Assembly: GCA_015055805.1 (NCBI GenBank)
Contig: SVHN01000001.1
Span: 186,001-250,000, forward strand
Reading direction: 5' to 3'
Origin: Clostridiales bacterium
GTDB taxonomy: Bacteria > Bacillota > Clostridia > Christensenellales > Borkfalkiaceae
Length of the DNA stretch: 64,000 nt
The position numbers and the translations under genes are program-made. A model generated the notes under the pieces. The model saw only the letters and a list, made by a program, of their open reading frames with translations, was not told the origin of the DNA and did not search any database. Position 1 is the stretch's first letter; each line of letters begins with the position of its first letter. This document shows positions 19,527 to 27,950 of the stretch, piece after piece.

Positions 19527-20133
19527 TGTTTTCCCCCAAATACTTTATTACGCAGTTTACAGCGTTGTTGCCAGCGTTAGCCGAATAAGTTGCGCCGCTC
19601 ACAGGGTTAGATAAATCGTTGCCGCTATCAGTGGTGAAAGACTTGCCGTCTTTGTAGGCGTCGGTAATATCGACTAGGAAAACGCTATAATAATCGTTGC
19701 CAAGTTTACCCATAAGCGTTTGTTTATCGTAACTTTCTAAAACGACTTTGTTTATGGAAATTCCGTCCGCCGAGTGCGTTACTTGAACCCAAAGGGTAAT
19801 CGTTCCGTTTTTATAGCCTTCGTAACCGGTGGTCTGGAAGAGAGTGTCGTAACTTCCGCTATTCTTGTCACCAACCGTGTAAATCTTGTTGATTTTTCCA
19901 AAATCGTATTCGATAGCAGTATTGATAGAACTGTCGTCGTTATCTACGTCAAGAATAATCGAATAATCTTTACTCTCTGCGTAAATCTTTTTTATTGCTC
20001 TATCCGTTCTGTCCTTAGGTGAAACGTAAAGCACGTCGTTAAGTATTGCAAGCGTACCGCCGAGAACAATTGCTAGAACAAGAAGAACGCTTATGCATCT
20101 AAACCAAATATTACTGAAAAATTTATTAGCCAT
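19516..20133 (-). CDS. rnfG: Rnf complex subunit RnfG (covalent flavoprotein)
   Basis: Extracytoplasmic FMN-binding subunit, 205 residues: one N-terminal transmembrane helix (about 12-32) and an FMN-binding domain. The flavinylation motif SGAT lies at 179-182, so Thr182 should carry FMN through a phosphoester bond made by ApbE. No apbE gene occurs in this window. It overlaps rnfD by 8 bases and rnfE by 11. Confidence 0.93.
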   Translation of the reverse strand: MANKFFSNIWFRCISVLLVLAIVLGGTLAILNDVLYVSPKDRTDRAIKKIYAESKDYSIILDVDNDDSSINTAIEYDFGKINKIYTVGDKNSGSYDTLFQTTGYEGYKNGTITLWVQVTHSADGISINKVVLESYDKQTLMGKLGNDYYSVFLVDITDAYKDGKSFTTDSGNDLSNPVSGATYSANAGNNAVNCVIKYLGENNEN

Positions 20134-21127
20134 TTTTGTTCTCCTTTACTTTTTTAGCGCGGATAAAACCGAAAGGCTTATTGATAACGAACTTGTCGAT
20201 CAACGGGACGAATAGGTTGCCTAGAAGTATTGCAAACGAAACGACTTCCATATGCGTAGCCTGTCTTAATCCTGCGGTTATAAGTCCTAAGAAAACGAAA
20301 TAAATAACGTTACCAAGGGTGGTGTTCGGGGTGGTGGTGTAATCGGTTGCCATAAAGATAGCACCGAGAATAAGTCCGCCCGATAGGATTGACGGTAAAA
20401 AGTAGGCAAAATCAAAACCGTTAAGAGCGACGGTGAAAAGACCTGTTACCGCTATGTAGATTATCGGATATCCTATATTGATAATACCTTCAATCGCGAG
20501 GTAAACGCCACCAGCGATAAGCGCGATTTTGCAGGTTTCGCCGATACAGCCGGCAAGCCCCGTGCCGAGAAGCAAGTCAAGATTAGACACGCCGTTTAGG
20601 TTAGAATTAAGCACGCTACCTAAAACGGTTGCGCCCGATTCAACGCTAAGACCGCCTACCGCACCGATATTTGGAATTACCCACGCGCCGACTACCGCTT
20701 GAAAGGACATAAATATAAAAATTCTTCCTGTTACTGCGGGGTTTACGACGTTTTTACCCGTTCCGCCGAACAACATTTTAACGACTACTACTGCAAACGT
20801 ACTGCCGAGTATAGGCGCGTACCAAGGATAATTTACGCCAATAGACAGACCTACTAAAAGTCCCGTTACGGCAGAAGTAAAGTCAAACTGCGCGATAATT
20901 TCTTTAATGGTCTTTTTGCCTATTAAAAGGTATACCGCCTCACTTGCTACTGCGCTGATTAAGGATAGGGCAATAATAAGAGCGGCTTTAAGTCCAAAAT
21001 AAACTATACCCATTATTGCGGCAGGAAGTAACGCGATACAAACGCGAATCATAATTTGCTTTGTAGTTCTTGTTGCTTTTACGTGTGGAGATGAAGAATA
21101 CTGATATAATACTTGATCGTTTGCCAT
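20126..21127 (-). CDS. rnfD: Rnf complex subunit RnfD (covalent flavoprotein)
   Basis: Polytopic membrane subunit of 333 residues with about ten helices. The flavinylation site is SGAT at 164-167 (VESGATVLGS), so Thr167 should bind FMN. Further family marks are GKNVVNPAVTGRIF and the C-terminal FMATDYTTTPNTTLG. The gene starts one base before the end of rnfC (shared base at 21127). Confidence 0.95.
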   Translation of the reverse strand: MANDQVLYQYSSSPHVKATRTTKQIMIRVCIALLPAAIMGIVYFGLKAALIIALSLISAVASEAVYLLIGKKTIKEIIAQFDFTSAVTGLLVGLSIGVNYPWYAPILGSTFAVVVVKMLFGGTGKNVVNPAVTGRIFIFMSFQAVVGAWVIPNIGAVGGLSVESGATVLGSVLNSNLNGVSNLDLLLGTGLAGCIGETCKIALIAGGVYLAIEGIINIGYPIIYIAVTGLFTVALNGFDFAYFLPSILSGGLILGAIFMATDYTTTPNTTLGNVIYFVFLGLITAGLRQATHMEVVSFAILLGNLFVPLIDKFVINKPFGFIRAKKVKENKNG

Positions 21128-22422
21128 TATATTTTCAACTCCTTTATCTTTGATTTAGCCATGGAAATGCTCTGAACGAGCGAACGTTTAGCAGGGCAAT
21201 TATAGGCGCAAGACCCACACTCAATACAGTTCATAGCCCCGTATTTTTTAGCGTTTTCATAATCACCTGCTAGCGCGTAACTTTCAATATACATAGGCAT
21301 TAACCGCATGGGGCAGTTTTTAGCGCACTTGCCGCAGTTAATGCAGTTTGACGGTTGCTCACTATTAGTTTCTTTTTCGGTAAGGAACAAGTATCCTGAA
21401 TTAGTTTTTCTAGTATAGGAATTAGTTCCGATCATGCCTTTACCCATCATAGGGCCACCGGCAACGATTTTAACAACGCCGTCCGTCAAACCACCGCAAA
21501 ATTCAATTATATCTTCTAGTGGTGTACCTATTTGAATACGCAGGTTCTTTGGCTCTTTTATTCCATTGCCACTTACCGTAAGAACGGTTGATGATAATGC
21601 TTTGTTGTCGTCTATAGCGTGCTTGATTGCAATAAGCGTTTTTATGTTTTGAACACAGCACCCAACGTCAAAAGGCATCTTGCCGATAGGCACTTTTTTC
21701 CCCGTCGTGCAATAAATCAAATGTTTTTCACTGCCCATAGGATATTGTTTTTTAAGTACTACGACCTCGATATCGTCGTATTTGGAAAGAGCCTCGATGG
21801 CTTTTGGCTTATTCGCTTCAATACCTATAATAATTTTTTTTATGCCGAGAGCCATAGCGCAATATTTTGCGCCTTTGTAAATATCTTCCGTGTTCTCTAT
21901 CATTAAGCGATAGTCGCAGTTAAGATACGGCTCGCATTCTGCGCCGTTGATAACAAGATACTCTAACTGCGTTTTGGGCGAAAGTTTAACTGCTGTTGGG
22001 AATCCTGCGCCACCAAGACCGACAATGCCCGCAAGTCTAATACGTTCAATGATAGTTTGCGGCTCAAAATTTTCAATATTGTCAAAGAAAATCTCGTCGT
22101 TTCTTCCATCGTTTTCGATTACGATGTGCGTCATTTTAAGACCGCTCGACGTGACGATATCTTCAATTGCCGTAACCGTTCCGCAGACAGACGAGAAGAC
22201 GTTTGCAGAAACAACCCCGCTCGCTTTACCGATAAGTTGCCTTTTAGTTACTTTGTCACCAACGTTTACCACAGGGATAGCAGGTGCGCCAATATGTTGA
22301 GACATACTTATGTACACCTTTTTAGGTGCAGGCATCTTAACGATAGGTGATTCTGCACACAGTTCTTTCATATCCTTAACGTGTATGCCGTAAGGATAAT
22401 TTTTGCCTTTTCTAATGCTCAA
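21127..22422 (-). CDS. rnfC: Rnf complex subunit RnfC (NADH-binding)
   Basis: Peripheral NADH-binding subunit, 431 residues, homologous to the NuoF fold. It carries the glycine-rich loop GLGGAGFPTAVKL, an SLBB-like region and two ferredoxin clusters near the C-terminus (CINCGKCAKNCP and CIECGSCAYNCP). Translation starts at TTG 22422, preceded by AAGGAGA with suitable spacing; no better ATG is close. First of the six Rnf genes, preceded by the Gx-type transporter. Confidence 0.95.
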   Translation of the reverse strand: MSIRKGKNYPYGIHVKDMKELCAESPIVKMPAPKKVYISMSQHIGAPAIPVVNVGDKVTKRQLIGKASGVVSANVFSSVCGTVTAIEDIVTSSGLKMTHIVIENDGRNDEIFFDNIENFEPQTIIERIRLAGIVGLGGAGFPTAVKLSPKTQLEYLVINGAECEPYLNCDYRLMIENTEDIYKGAKYCAMALGIKKIIIGIEANKPKAIEALSKYDDIEVVVLKKQYPMGSEKHLIYCTTGKKVPIGKMPFDVGCCVQNIKTLIAIKHAIDDNKALSSTVLTVSGNGIKEPKNLRIQIGTPLEDIIEFCGGLTDGVVKIVAGGPMMGKGMIGTNSYTRKTNSGYLFLTEKETNSEQPSNCINCGKCAKNCPMRLMPMYIESYALAGDYENAKKYGAMNCIECGSCAYNCPAKRSLVQSISMAKSKIKELKI

Positions 22423-22433
22423 AATATTTCTCC

Positions 22434-23015
22434 TTATATGTTAGTCTTTGGCGAAGAGTTTTCGCCGTATTTAACTTCTAATTGATTTTCCGTTTGAATT
22501 TCAAAGTTTGATATTGTTTTTGGTAACGGGATTTTTTTAACCGCTAGATAAACGGTAAATCCAACAACCACCCCTGCGATGATTCCGATAAGCGCAAGAT
22601 AGGGTATATAGGACAGATATTCAATGGATTCACCAACCAAGCAAAATATCAAGTTTTGCGCAGTTACGTTTATCACCGAGCCAAAAACGCTTATAGCAAC
22701 GATACTCACCCGTTTGGTAAAATAAATCAAAACAAGTTCAATTGTTAAAGCGATAAGCCCAGACGGAAGAGAATACATAACCGCAGATATGTTTCCGCCG
22801 AATAGACTACCCAGCACGGTTTTAATTACTAGTACCACTAAGGCGTACTTCGCACCGAGAAAGTATATTGCAACGAGTATAAACACGTTTGATAGTCCCA
22901 TACGCGCCCCGGGTAGGAACAGCGGAGGAAACAAGCCTTCGAGAACGAACGCTATCAAAGCGAACGCTGAAAGAAGTGAGCAGAGTGAAATTTTATAGGT
23001 AAGCCTGTTCTTCAT
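22434..23015 (-). CDS. Gx transporter family / heptaprenyl diphosphate synthase component I-like membrane protein
   Basis: A 193-residue polytopic membrane protein (five or six helices) with the PPLFLPGARMGLSNVFILVA motif and GSLFGGNISAVMYSLPSG, which mark the family annotated as heptaprenyl diphosphate synthase component I or Gx transporter (ECF-type S-component-like). It commonly accompanies rnf operons together with a NusG-II protein, possibly moving a flavin or quinone-related precursor; this role is inference. It sits 4 bases after the NusG-II gene and 11 bases before rnfC. Confidence 0.8.
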   Translation of the reverse strand: MKNRLTYKISLCSLLSAFALIAFVLEGLFPPLFLPGARMGLSNVFILVAIYFLGAKYALVVLVIKTVLGSLFGGNISAVMYSLPSGLIALTIELVLIYFTKRVSIVAISVFGSVINVTAQNLIFCLVGESIEYLSYIPYLALIGIIAGVVVGFTVYLAVKKIPLPKTISNFEIQTENQLEVKYGENSSPKTNI

Positions 23016-23019
23016 GTTT

Positions 23020-23499
23020 TTACCCCGTAATAGGCTCGGTTGAGCCGTCGCTTAGGATAGGTACTATTTTAAGAGAGTGCGGCGCGCATATTATTGCACC
23101 ACTATCGGTTATCGCGGGGGAAAAGGTGCAGTCTTTAGACAGCGAACAGTTGCTTTCTACAACCTTTGCCGATTCGTTGGCGGTGTCTAATAGGATTTTA
23201 TTGTAATGACCGTCGTTTGACGAAACGGTTAATAAATAATTTCCGTCGGTGTTATCAACTTCCACTACGTATCCATTAAGTTCTTTAATCACGTACTTGT
23301 CGCTAGCGGTATAATAAGTGAATACTTCATTGCCGCTTACAGTTACCTTAAATCCGCTGACGTGGTTGCTTTTAGGAAAAACAACCAAAAAAAGGAACAA
23401 AACCGCTACTAAAAGTAGGGTTAGACTATAAACGATAATATCGCCGAACTCAAACGGCTTTAAGTCTTTTGCTTTTGCGTGAACAGATTTTTTCAACAT
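23020..23499 (-). CDS. NusG domain II-containing membrane-anchored protein
   Basis: About 159 residues: a short cytoplasmic start, one transmembrane helix (near residues 25-45) and an outer domain with the NusG-II pattern CSLSKDC ... GAIICAPHSLKIVP. This family is repeatedly found beside rnf genes and the Gx-type transporter in Clostridia, but its function is not established. ATG 23499 follows GGGTGA closely; an in-frame GTG at 23505 is an alternative start. The promoter at 23520-23548 leaves a leader of only about 14 bases. Confidence 0.78.
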   Translation of the reverse strand: MLKKSVHAKAKDLKPFEFGDIIVYSLTLLLVAVLFLFLVVFPKSNHVSGFKVTVSGNEVFTYYTASDKYVIKELNGYVVEVDNTDGNYLLTVSSNDGHYNKILLDTANESAKVVESNCSLSKDCTFSPAITDSGAIICAPHSLKIVPILSDGSTEPITG

Positions 23500-23519
23500 A
23501 ATCACCCATTATCAGTAAT

Positions 23520-23548
23520 ATTTTAACAAAAAACACAGAAAAAGTCAA
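23520..23548 (-). promoter_or_regulatory. Promoter of the NusG-II/Gx/rnf operon
   Basis: On the minus strand: TTGACT (23548-23543), 17-bp spacer, TAAAAT (23525-23520). It is the only convincing promoter upstream of the eight-gene operon. The region 23549-23704 between it and the next terminator is very AT-rich and holds nothing else I can name. Confidence 0.72.
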
Positions 23549-23704
23549 GATGAGTTGCAAAATAAAAGTATAGTAAATAATAACAAAAAACTTATAGCAT
23601 ATATAAGTAACTATAATCACATAAAATATTATACAGTATTCGGTGATATAATTCTAGTATAATTGTTTTAAAATTGCTTACAATTACACAAATCGTAAAC
23701 TAAA

Positions 23705-23737
23705 TAAAAAAGCCCCCTGATCAAGTTAGTCAAGGGG
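23705..23737 (-). terminator. Terminator of the 23751-24992 membrane protein gene
   Basis: On the minus strand, CCCCTTGA pairs with TCAGGGG (one bulged T) and is followed by a GC and a T run (TTTTTTATT). It isolates the upstream gene from the rnf promoter. Confidence 0.8.
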
Positions 23738-23750
23738 AGATAAAGAATAA

Positions 23751-24992
23751 TTATCTTTTGGTAGAACAAATTCTTATAATGCTAGCAATTATTGAATAGC
23801 CACCTAACGAGGCAACGACGTAAAGACAATAATTTGATGGGAAAAGGTAATAGACGCCGCCACCGAATATCGCGGAGAAAAAGCAAGTTAAGAGCAAGAA
23901 ATCAGCCGTGCTAACTTTCTTTAAGCCAAGCGAAAATAGTGACGATAAAATCCCAAGAATAATAGGCGTAGTCGCGGTAATTAAAATTACGGATATAGCC
24001 GAAGTTATTAAAAGGTCGCTGCTTGGGAAATTTAAGATATAACTTTCCACCGCCGAAGTTTTTAATGCGATTATAGCGCAGATAGCGATTATACCTGCAA
24101 TCGCCAAGGCTTTTAATATTCCGTGTTTATAAGATACTCTGCCGTAATAATTAGCGAATTTGTTGTTTCTAATTGTGTATGGCTTTGGCAAGAGATTAAA
24201 GCTTGAAAATTTAATAAAGCAAAGTACTAGCCAACAAAGCGCGACGCTTAAAACGGCTATGGTTTTTGTTTCGGGAAAGGATAAAAGAGCAACGTCAACG
24301 ACCAAGATAGGCATTGATATAAAGCCTGATATCAGCGTGGCGTCGAACAGACCAACGCGCTTTTTTACCATACTCATAATAACGAATATCACCGAAGGGA
24401 TAAGCAAAACCCCTATAACAACTAGAAGTTTTTTGTCGTTATAGATAAGGCTAAAAAAGTCGGTGTTTATTATAAGATATCCTACGGCAACCGTCACTAT
24501 GGCAATGAGTGCAACGCCGATAACGGAATATTTATCTTTAATAGTCCCGAAATAATCTTTAAGTATATTTGAGCGATAAGTTTTCGTTTGGTCGCCGTTA
24601 AAGTAATAGGAGCGGACAATCATAAGTACGCCGCCGAAAAGGATAAGCGAAAGGCAAACGGCTGATTCTATTTGGCTTACCGATTTAACGGTGGCGGTGA
24701 GATAGATCAAAAATCCAACGCCAGATATTGCCATTGCAAAGTACACGGCGTCAGCAAGCGTAAGGGCTTTATCTTTTATGCCTAGTATAAATCCAAAACC
24801 AACCATGCAGACGAATATTAAGGTTGCAACGAGTATAAAGTTAATACTACTTAGCGACTGCAAGCGTTTAAGAACGGAAAACTCTTGGGTGGCAACCAAC
24901 AAAGTTACTAGCGCGCATGCAAAAAATAGCGACGTAACGATCGTCGTGAAACTTTTGAATATTTCTTTAAAGTACCATTTTTTGCCGTTCAT
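23751..24992 (-). CDS. Polytopic membrane protein of unknown function
   Basis: A 413-residue, very hydrophobic protein with about twelve predicted transmembrane helices and short loops; basic stretches such as MNGKKWYFKEIFKS at the N-terminus and YTIRNNKFANYYGRVSYKHG between helices suggest cytoplasmic loops. I recognise no transporter signature, no ATP- or metal-binding motif and no named family. It is monocistronic: own promoter at 25032-25060 and terminator at 23705-23737, divergent from galT. Being the only gene between the rnf operon and galT gives no functional hint. Confidence 0.8.
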   Translation of the reverse strand: MNGKKWYFKEIFKSFTTIVTSLFFACALVTLLVATQEFSVLKRLQSLSSINFILVATLIFVCMVGFGFILGIKDKALTLADAVYFAMAISGVGFLIYLTATVKSVSQIESAVCLSLILFGGVLMIVRSYYFNGDQTKTYRSNILKDYFGTIKDKYSVIGVALIAIVTVAVGYLIINTDFFSLIYNDKKLLVVIGVLLIPSVIFVIMSMVKKRVGLFDATLISGFISMPILVVDVALLSFPETKTIAVLSVALCWLVLCFIKFSSFNLLPKPYTIRNNKFANYYGRVSYKHGILKALAIAGIIAICAIIALKTSAVESYILNFPSSDLLITSAISVILITATTPIILGILSSLFSLGLKKVSTADFLLLTCFFSAIFGGGVYYLFPSNYCLYVVASLGGYSIIASIIRICSTKR

Positions 24993-25031
24993 AATAAACT
25001 CCGATAGGGATTTTAATTAACCTTTTATTAA

Positions 25032-25060
25032 ATTATATAGCATAACCGAAAAAATAACAA
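25032..25060 (-). promoter_or_regulatory. Promoter of the membrane protein gene (minus strand)
   Basis: Minus strand TTGTTA (25060-25055), 17-bp spacer, TATAAT (25037-25032), divergent from the galT promoter. Confidence 0.68.
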
Positions 25061-25153
25061 GCGATTTTTAGACGGATAACACTTCTAAAATTATAAAAAG
25101 GGACTTAAATGTTATAAAAAAAGATTAATGTAATATAAATTCCAAAAAAACAG

Positions 25154-25182
25154 TTGATAAAAGTTTAAGTTTTAGTTAAAAT
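25154..25182 (+). promoter_or_regulatory. Promoter of galT-galE
   Basis: TTGATA (25154-25159), 17-bp spacer, TAAAAT (25177-25182). The leader contains the short inverted repeat AAACGC-TAG-GCGTTT at about 25199-25213, just before the AAAGGAG ribosome binding site. Confidence 0.68.
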
Positions 25183-25233
25183 ATATCTAATCAAATTAAA
25201 CGCTAGGCGTTTAGAGATAAAGGAGTACCGATA

Positions 25234-26769
25234 ATGGTTGACGGAAAAATTTTAGTAGAAAAACTTTTGAGATACGCGGAAAAATTTTTGCATTTAAGTA
25301 AGCGTGACGAGATATATTTTAGAAATATTCTTCTTCGTGAATTTAAGTTGGACGAGCCCACCGAAGAAAATATTGACTTAAGCTTTATTGACACGCTCGA
25401 CGTTCCCGACGTTATCGTGAACGAACTTGAAACTTTTGCCTTAGCGAGCGGTTTGATTGAAAAAGGCTACGAAAATCTTTACAGCACGTATATTTTCGGT
25501 ATACTCTCACCATTGCCGTCTGAAGTTAATCGCGCTTTTAATGAAATCAAGGAAAAAGACGGTATCGAAAAGGCATGTCAATACTTTTATGACCTTTCGG
25601 TTAAAAATAATTACGTGCAAAAAACTGCAATCGGCAGAAACTTAAAGTGGGAATATCAAGACGGGGATAGAATGCTTGAAATCACCGTTAATTTAAGTAA
25701 GCCCGAAAAAGACAATAAAGAGATAGCAAAACTTTTGACCGCGCCTAAAAAATCAAAATATCCGGCATGCCTATTATGTAAAGAAAACGAAGGGTATCAA
25801 GGCACGCTTACCCACCCTGCAAGGGAGAATATAAGGACTATATCGCTAACGTTAGGCGGTGAACCGTGGTTCGTACAGTATTCGCCGTACGCATACTATA
25901 ACGAGCATATGATAGCCATATCCGAAAATCATACGCCTATGCATATCGCAGCGGATACGGTGGATAAGGTTTTAGATTACGTTGACTTTTTCCCCAACTA
26001 TATGATAGGTTCTAACGCCGCGTTGCCTATAATCGGCGGATCAATATTAAATCACGAACATTTTCAGGGTGGCGGACACCTTATGCCCATGCATAAAGCA
26101 CCCGTAAAAATAAAATGCGTAAGTGATAAATATCCCGAAGTTAAAGTAGGTGTGGTTGATTGGTATAACAGCGTAATTCGTTTGGAAAGTAGTTCGAGAA
26201 AGGCAATCCGTGATTTAGCGGTTGATATCATAAACGCTTGGGAAACCTTTACGGACGAGCCTTGCGGAATTTACGCCGTAACCGACGGAGTTCGCCATAA
26301 CTCATTGTCGCCCGTTTGCAGAAAGACCGACGACGGTTATATAATCGATATGATACTTAGAAATAATAGGACGAGCGAAGAATATCCCGACGGAATATTC
26401 CACGCCCACCCCGAATATCACAACATAAAGAAGGAAGGTATCGGCTTAATAGAGGCAATGGGATTGTTTATTCTTCCGGGAAGATTGAAAAAGCAACTTA
26501 ATATGATAGCGGAAATTCTTTGCGGAAAAGAAGAATACGACTATGAAAAACTTTCTAATCCGGAAAACTATTTGTACGCGCATAGGGACATGATAAAAGA
26601 ACTAGTTGCTAGCGGAATTGCGCCCGATATGAAAACGGCTGAAGAGCGCGTTACCGATAGGGTAAATAAGACGTGTAAAAACATATTATATAATACGGCA
26701 GTATTTAAGCCCGACGAACAAGGCATGGACGGATTTAAGCGTTTCTTGTTGGTTGCAGGCATAAGATAA
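25234..26769 (+). CDS. galT: UDP-glucose-hexose-1-phosphate uridylyltransferase (GalT, type II)
   Basis: Leloir pathway enzyme exchanging UMP between UDP-glucose and galactose-1-phosphate. The 511-residue length and the blocks CLLCKENEGYQG, SPYAYYNEHMI and GSILNHEHFQGGGH (catalytic HxH-type histidines, HEHFQGG) identify the Firmicutes type II GalT rather than the shorter E. coli type. Preceded by AAAGGAG. galE follows after 29 bases; galK and galM are not in this window. Confidence 0.95.
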   Translation: MVDGKILVEKLLRYAEKFLHLSKRDEIYFRNILLREFKLDEPTEENIDLSFIDTLDVPDVIVNELETFALASGLIEKGYENLYSTYIFGILSPLPSEVNRAFNEIKEKDGIEKACQYFYDLSVKNNYVQKTAIGRNLKWEYQDGDRMLEITVNLSKPEKDNKEIAKLLTAPKKSKYPACLLCKENEGYQGTLTHPARENIRTISLTLGGEPWFVQYSPYAYYNEHMIAISENHTPMHIAADTVDKVLDYVDFFPNYMIGSNAALPIIGGSILNHEHFQGGGHLMPMHKAPVKIKCVSDKYPEVKVGVVDWYNSVIRLESSSRKAIRDLAVDIINAWETFTDEPCGIYAVTDGVRHNSLSPVCRKTDDGYIIDMILRNNRTSEEYPDGIFHAHPEYHNIKKEGIGLIEAMGLFILPGRLKKQLNMIAEILCGKEEYDYEKLSNPENYLYAHRDMIKELVASGIAPDMKTAEERVTDRVNKTCKNILYNTAVFKPDEQGMDGFKRFLLVAGIR

Positions 26770-26798
26770 CTTAAAAGATAGATAAAAGGAGAAAAATT

Positions 26799-27812
26799 AT
26801 GAACGTATTAGTTACAGGTGGAGCAGGATACATAGGTTCACACACTTCGGTTGAACTTCTTGACGCAGGACATAACGTGGTGTGTATAGACAACTTTATG
26901 AACAGCAAATACGAGGCTGTTAAAAGGGTAGAGCAAATCACGGGCAAAAAGGTAAAGTTTTACGAAGGCGATATTCGCGACAGAGCAATTTTAGATAAGA
27001 TATTTACCGAGAATAAAATTGACGCAGTTATAAACTTTGCAGGCTTAAAAGCCGTTGGCGAATCTTGCGCTAAACCCTTAGAATACTATGAAAACAATAT
27101 TGAAGGACTTTTGGTTTTATGCTTTGCAATGCGTGACCACGGCGTAAAAAATCTCGTATTCTCGTCGTCGGCAACCGTTTACGGAAAGCCAAAGAGCGTA
27201 CCGATAAAAGAAGATTTCCCGCTTTCAACGTCAAATCCTTACGGCAGTACAAAACTGTTTATAGAATATATGCTCAAAGACTTGTTCAAGGCAGACCCAA
27301 GCTTTAACATAGCCATACTTAGATACTTTAACCCCGTAGGTGCGCACGCGTCGGGCATGATAGGCGAAGATCCCAAGGGTATTCCTAACAATCTTTGCCC
27401 GTATATCACTCAGGTTGCGGTTGGAAAGAGAGAATATCTCGGCGTATTCGGTAACGACTACGACACGCACGACGGAACGGGCGTAAGAGATTTTATCCAC
27501 GTAGTTGACCTTGCAAAAGGTCACGTACTTGCAGTAAATAAACTTGCTGAAAATCCGGGATTGATTATCGTAAACTTAGGCACGGGACACGGTTATAGCG
27601 TTCTCGATATGGTTAAGGCGTTTGAAAAGGTAACGGGCAAACCTATTCCTTATAAAATCATGCCGCGCCGTCCAGGTGATATCGACGAGTGCTACGCAGA
27701 CCCAACTTTAGCAAGAGAAATTCTCGGCTTTAAGGCGGAAAAGACTTTGGAAGATATGTGCCGTGACGCAATGAACTGGCAGACTAAAAACCCCGACGGG
27801 TATACAGAATAA
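26799..27812 (+). CDS. galE: UDP-glucose 4-epimerase
   Basis: Interconverts UDP-galactose and UDP-glucose. The 337 residues start with the NAD-binding VLVTGGAGYIGSHT; the catalytic SSSATVYG and YGSTK (Tyr-x3-Lys) are present, followed by ILRYFNPVGAH. Length is normal for the short-chain dehydrogenase-type GalE. Second gene of the galT-galE operon, closed by the terminator at 27,824. Confidence 0.96.
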   Translation: MNVLVTGGAGYIGSHTSVELLDAGHNVVCIDNFMNSKYEAVKRVEQITGKKVKFYEGDIRDRAILDKIFTENKIDAVINFAGLKAVGESCAKPLEYYENNIEGLLVLCFAMRDHGVKNLVFSSSATVYGKPKSVPIKEDFPLSTSNPYGSTKLFIEYMLKDLFKADPSFNIAILRYFNPVGAHASGMIGEDPKGIPNNLCPYITQVAVGKREYLGVFGNDYDTHDGTGVRDFIHVVDLAKGHVLAVNKLAENPGLIIVNLGTGHGYSVLDMVKAFEKVTGKPIPYKIMPRRPGDIDECYADPTLAREILGFKAEKTLEDMCRDAMNWQTKNPDGYTE

Positions 27813-27823
27813 TTAAGACAATG

Positions 27824-27865
27824 AAACAGCGATTTTTTGTTATTTTGCGAAAAATCGCTGTTTTT
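27824..27865 (+). terminator. Terminator after galE
   Basis: A 14-bp stem AAACAGCGATTTTT (27824-27837) with its complement at 27850-27863, ending in a T run. Confidence 0.9.
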
Positions 27866-27879
27866 ATAATGTCAAATTA

Positions 27880-27908
27880 TTGCAAAAATGTAAAAAATGG
27901 TGTAAAAT
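27880..27908 (+). promoter_or_regulatory. Promoter of nadE
   Basis: TTGCAA (27880-27885), 17-bp spacer, TAAAAT (27903-27908), 43 bases before ATG 27951. Confidence 0.65.
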
Positions 27909-27950
27909 TAGAAATATAAAAACTCATTTTTTATAAAAAAGGATAATTTT

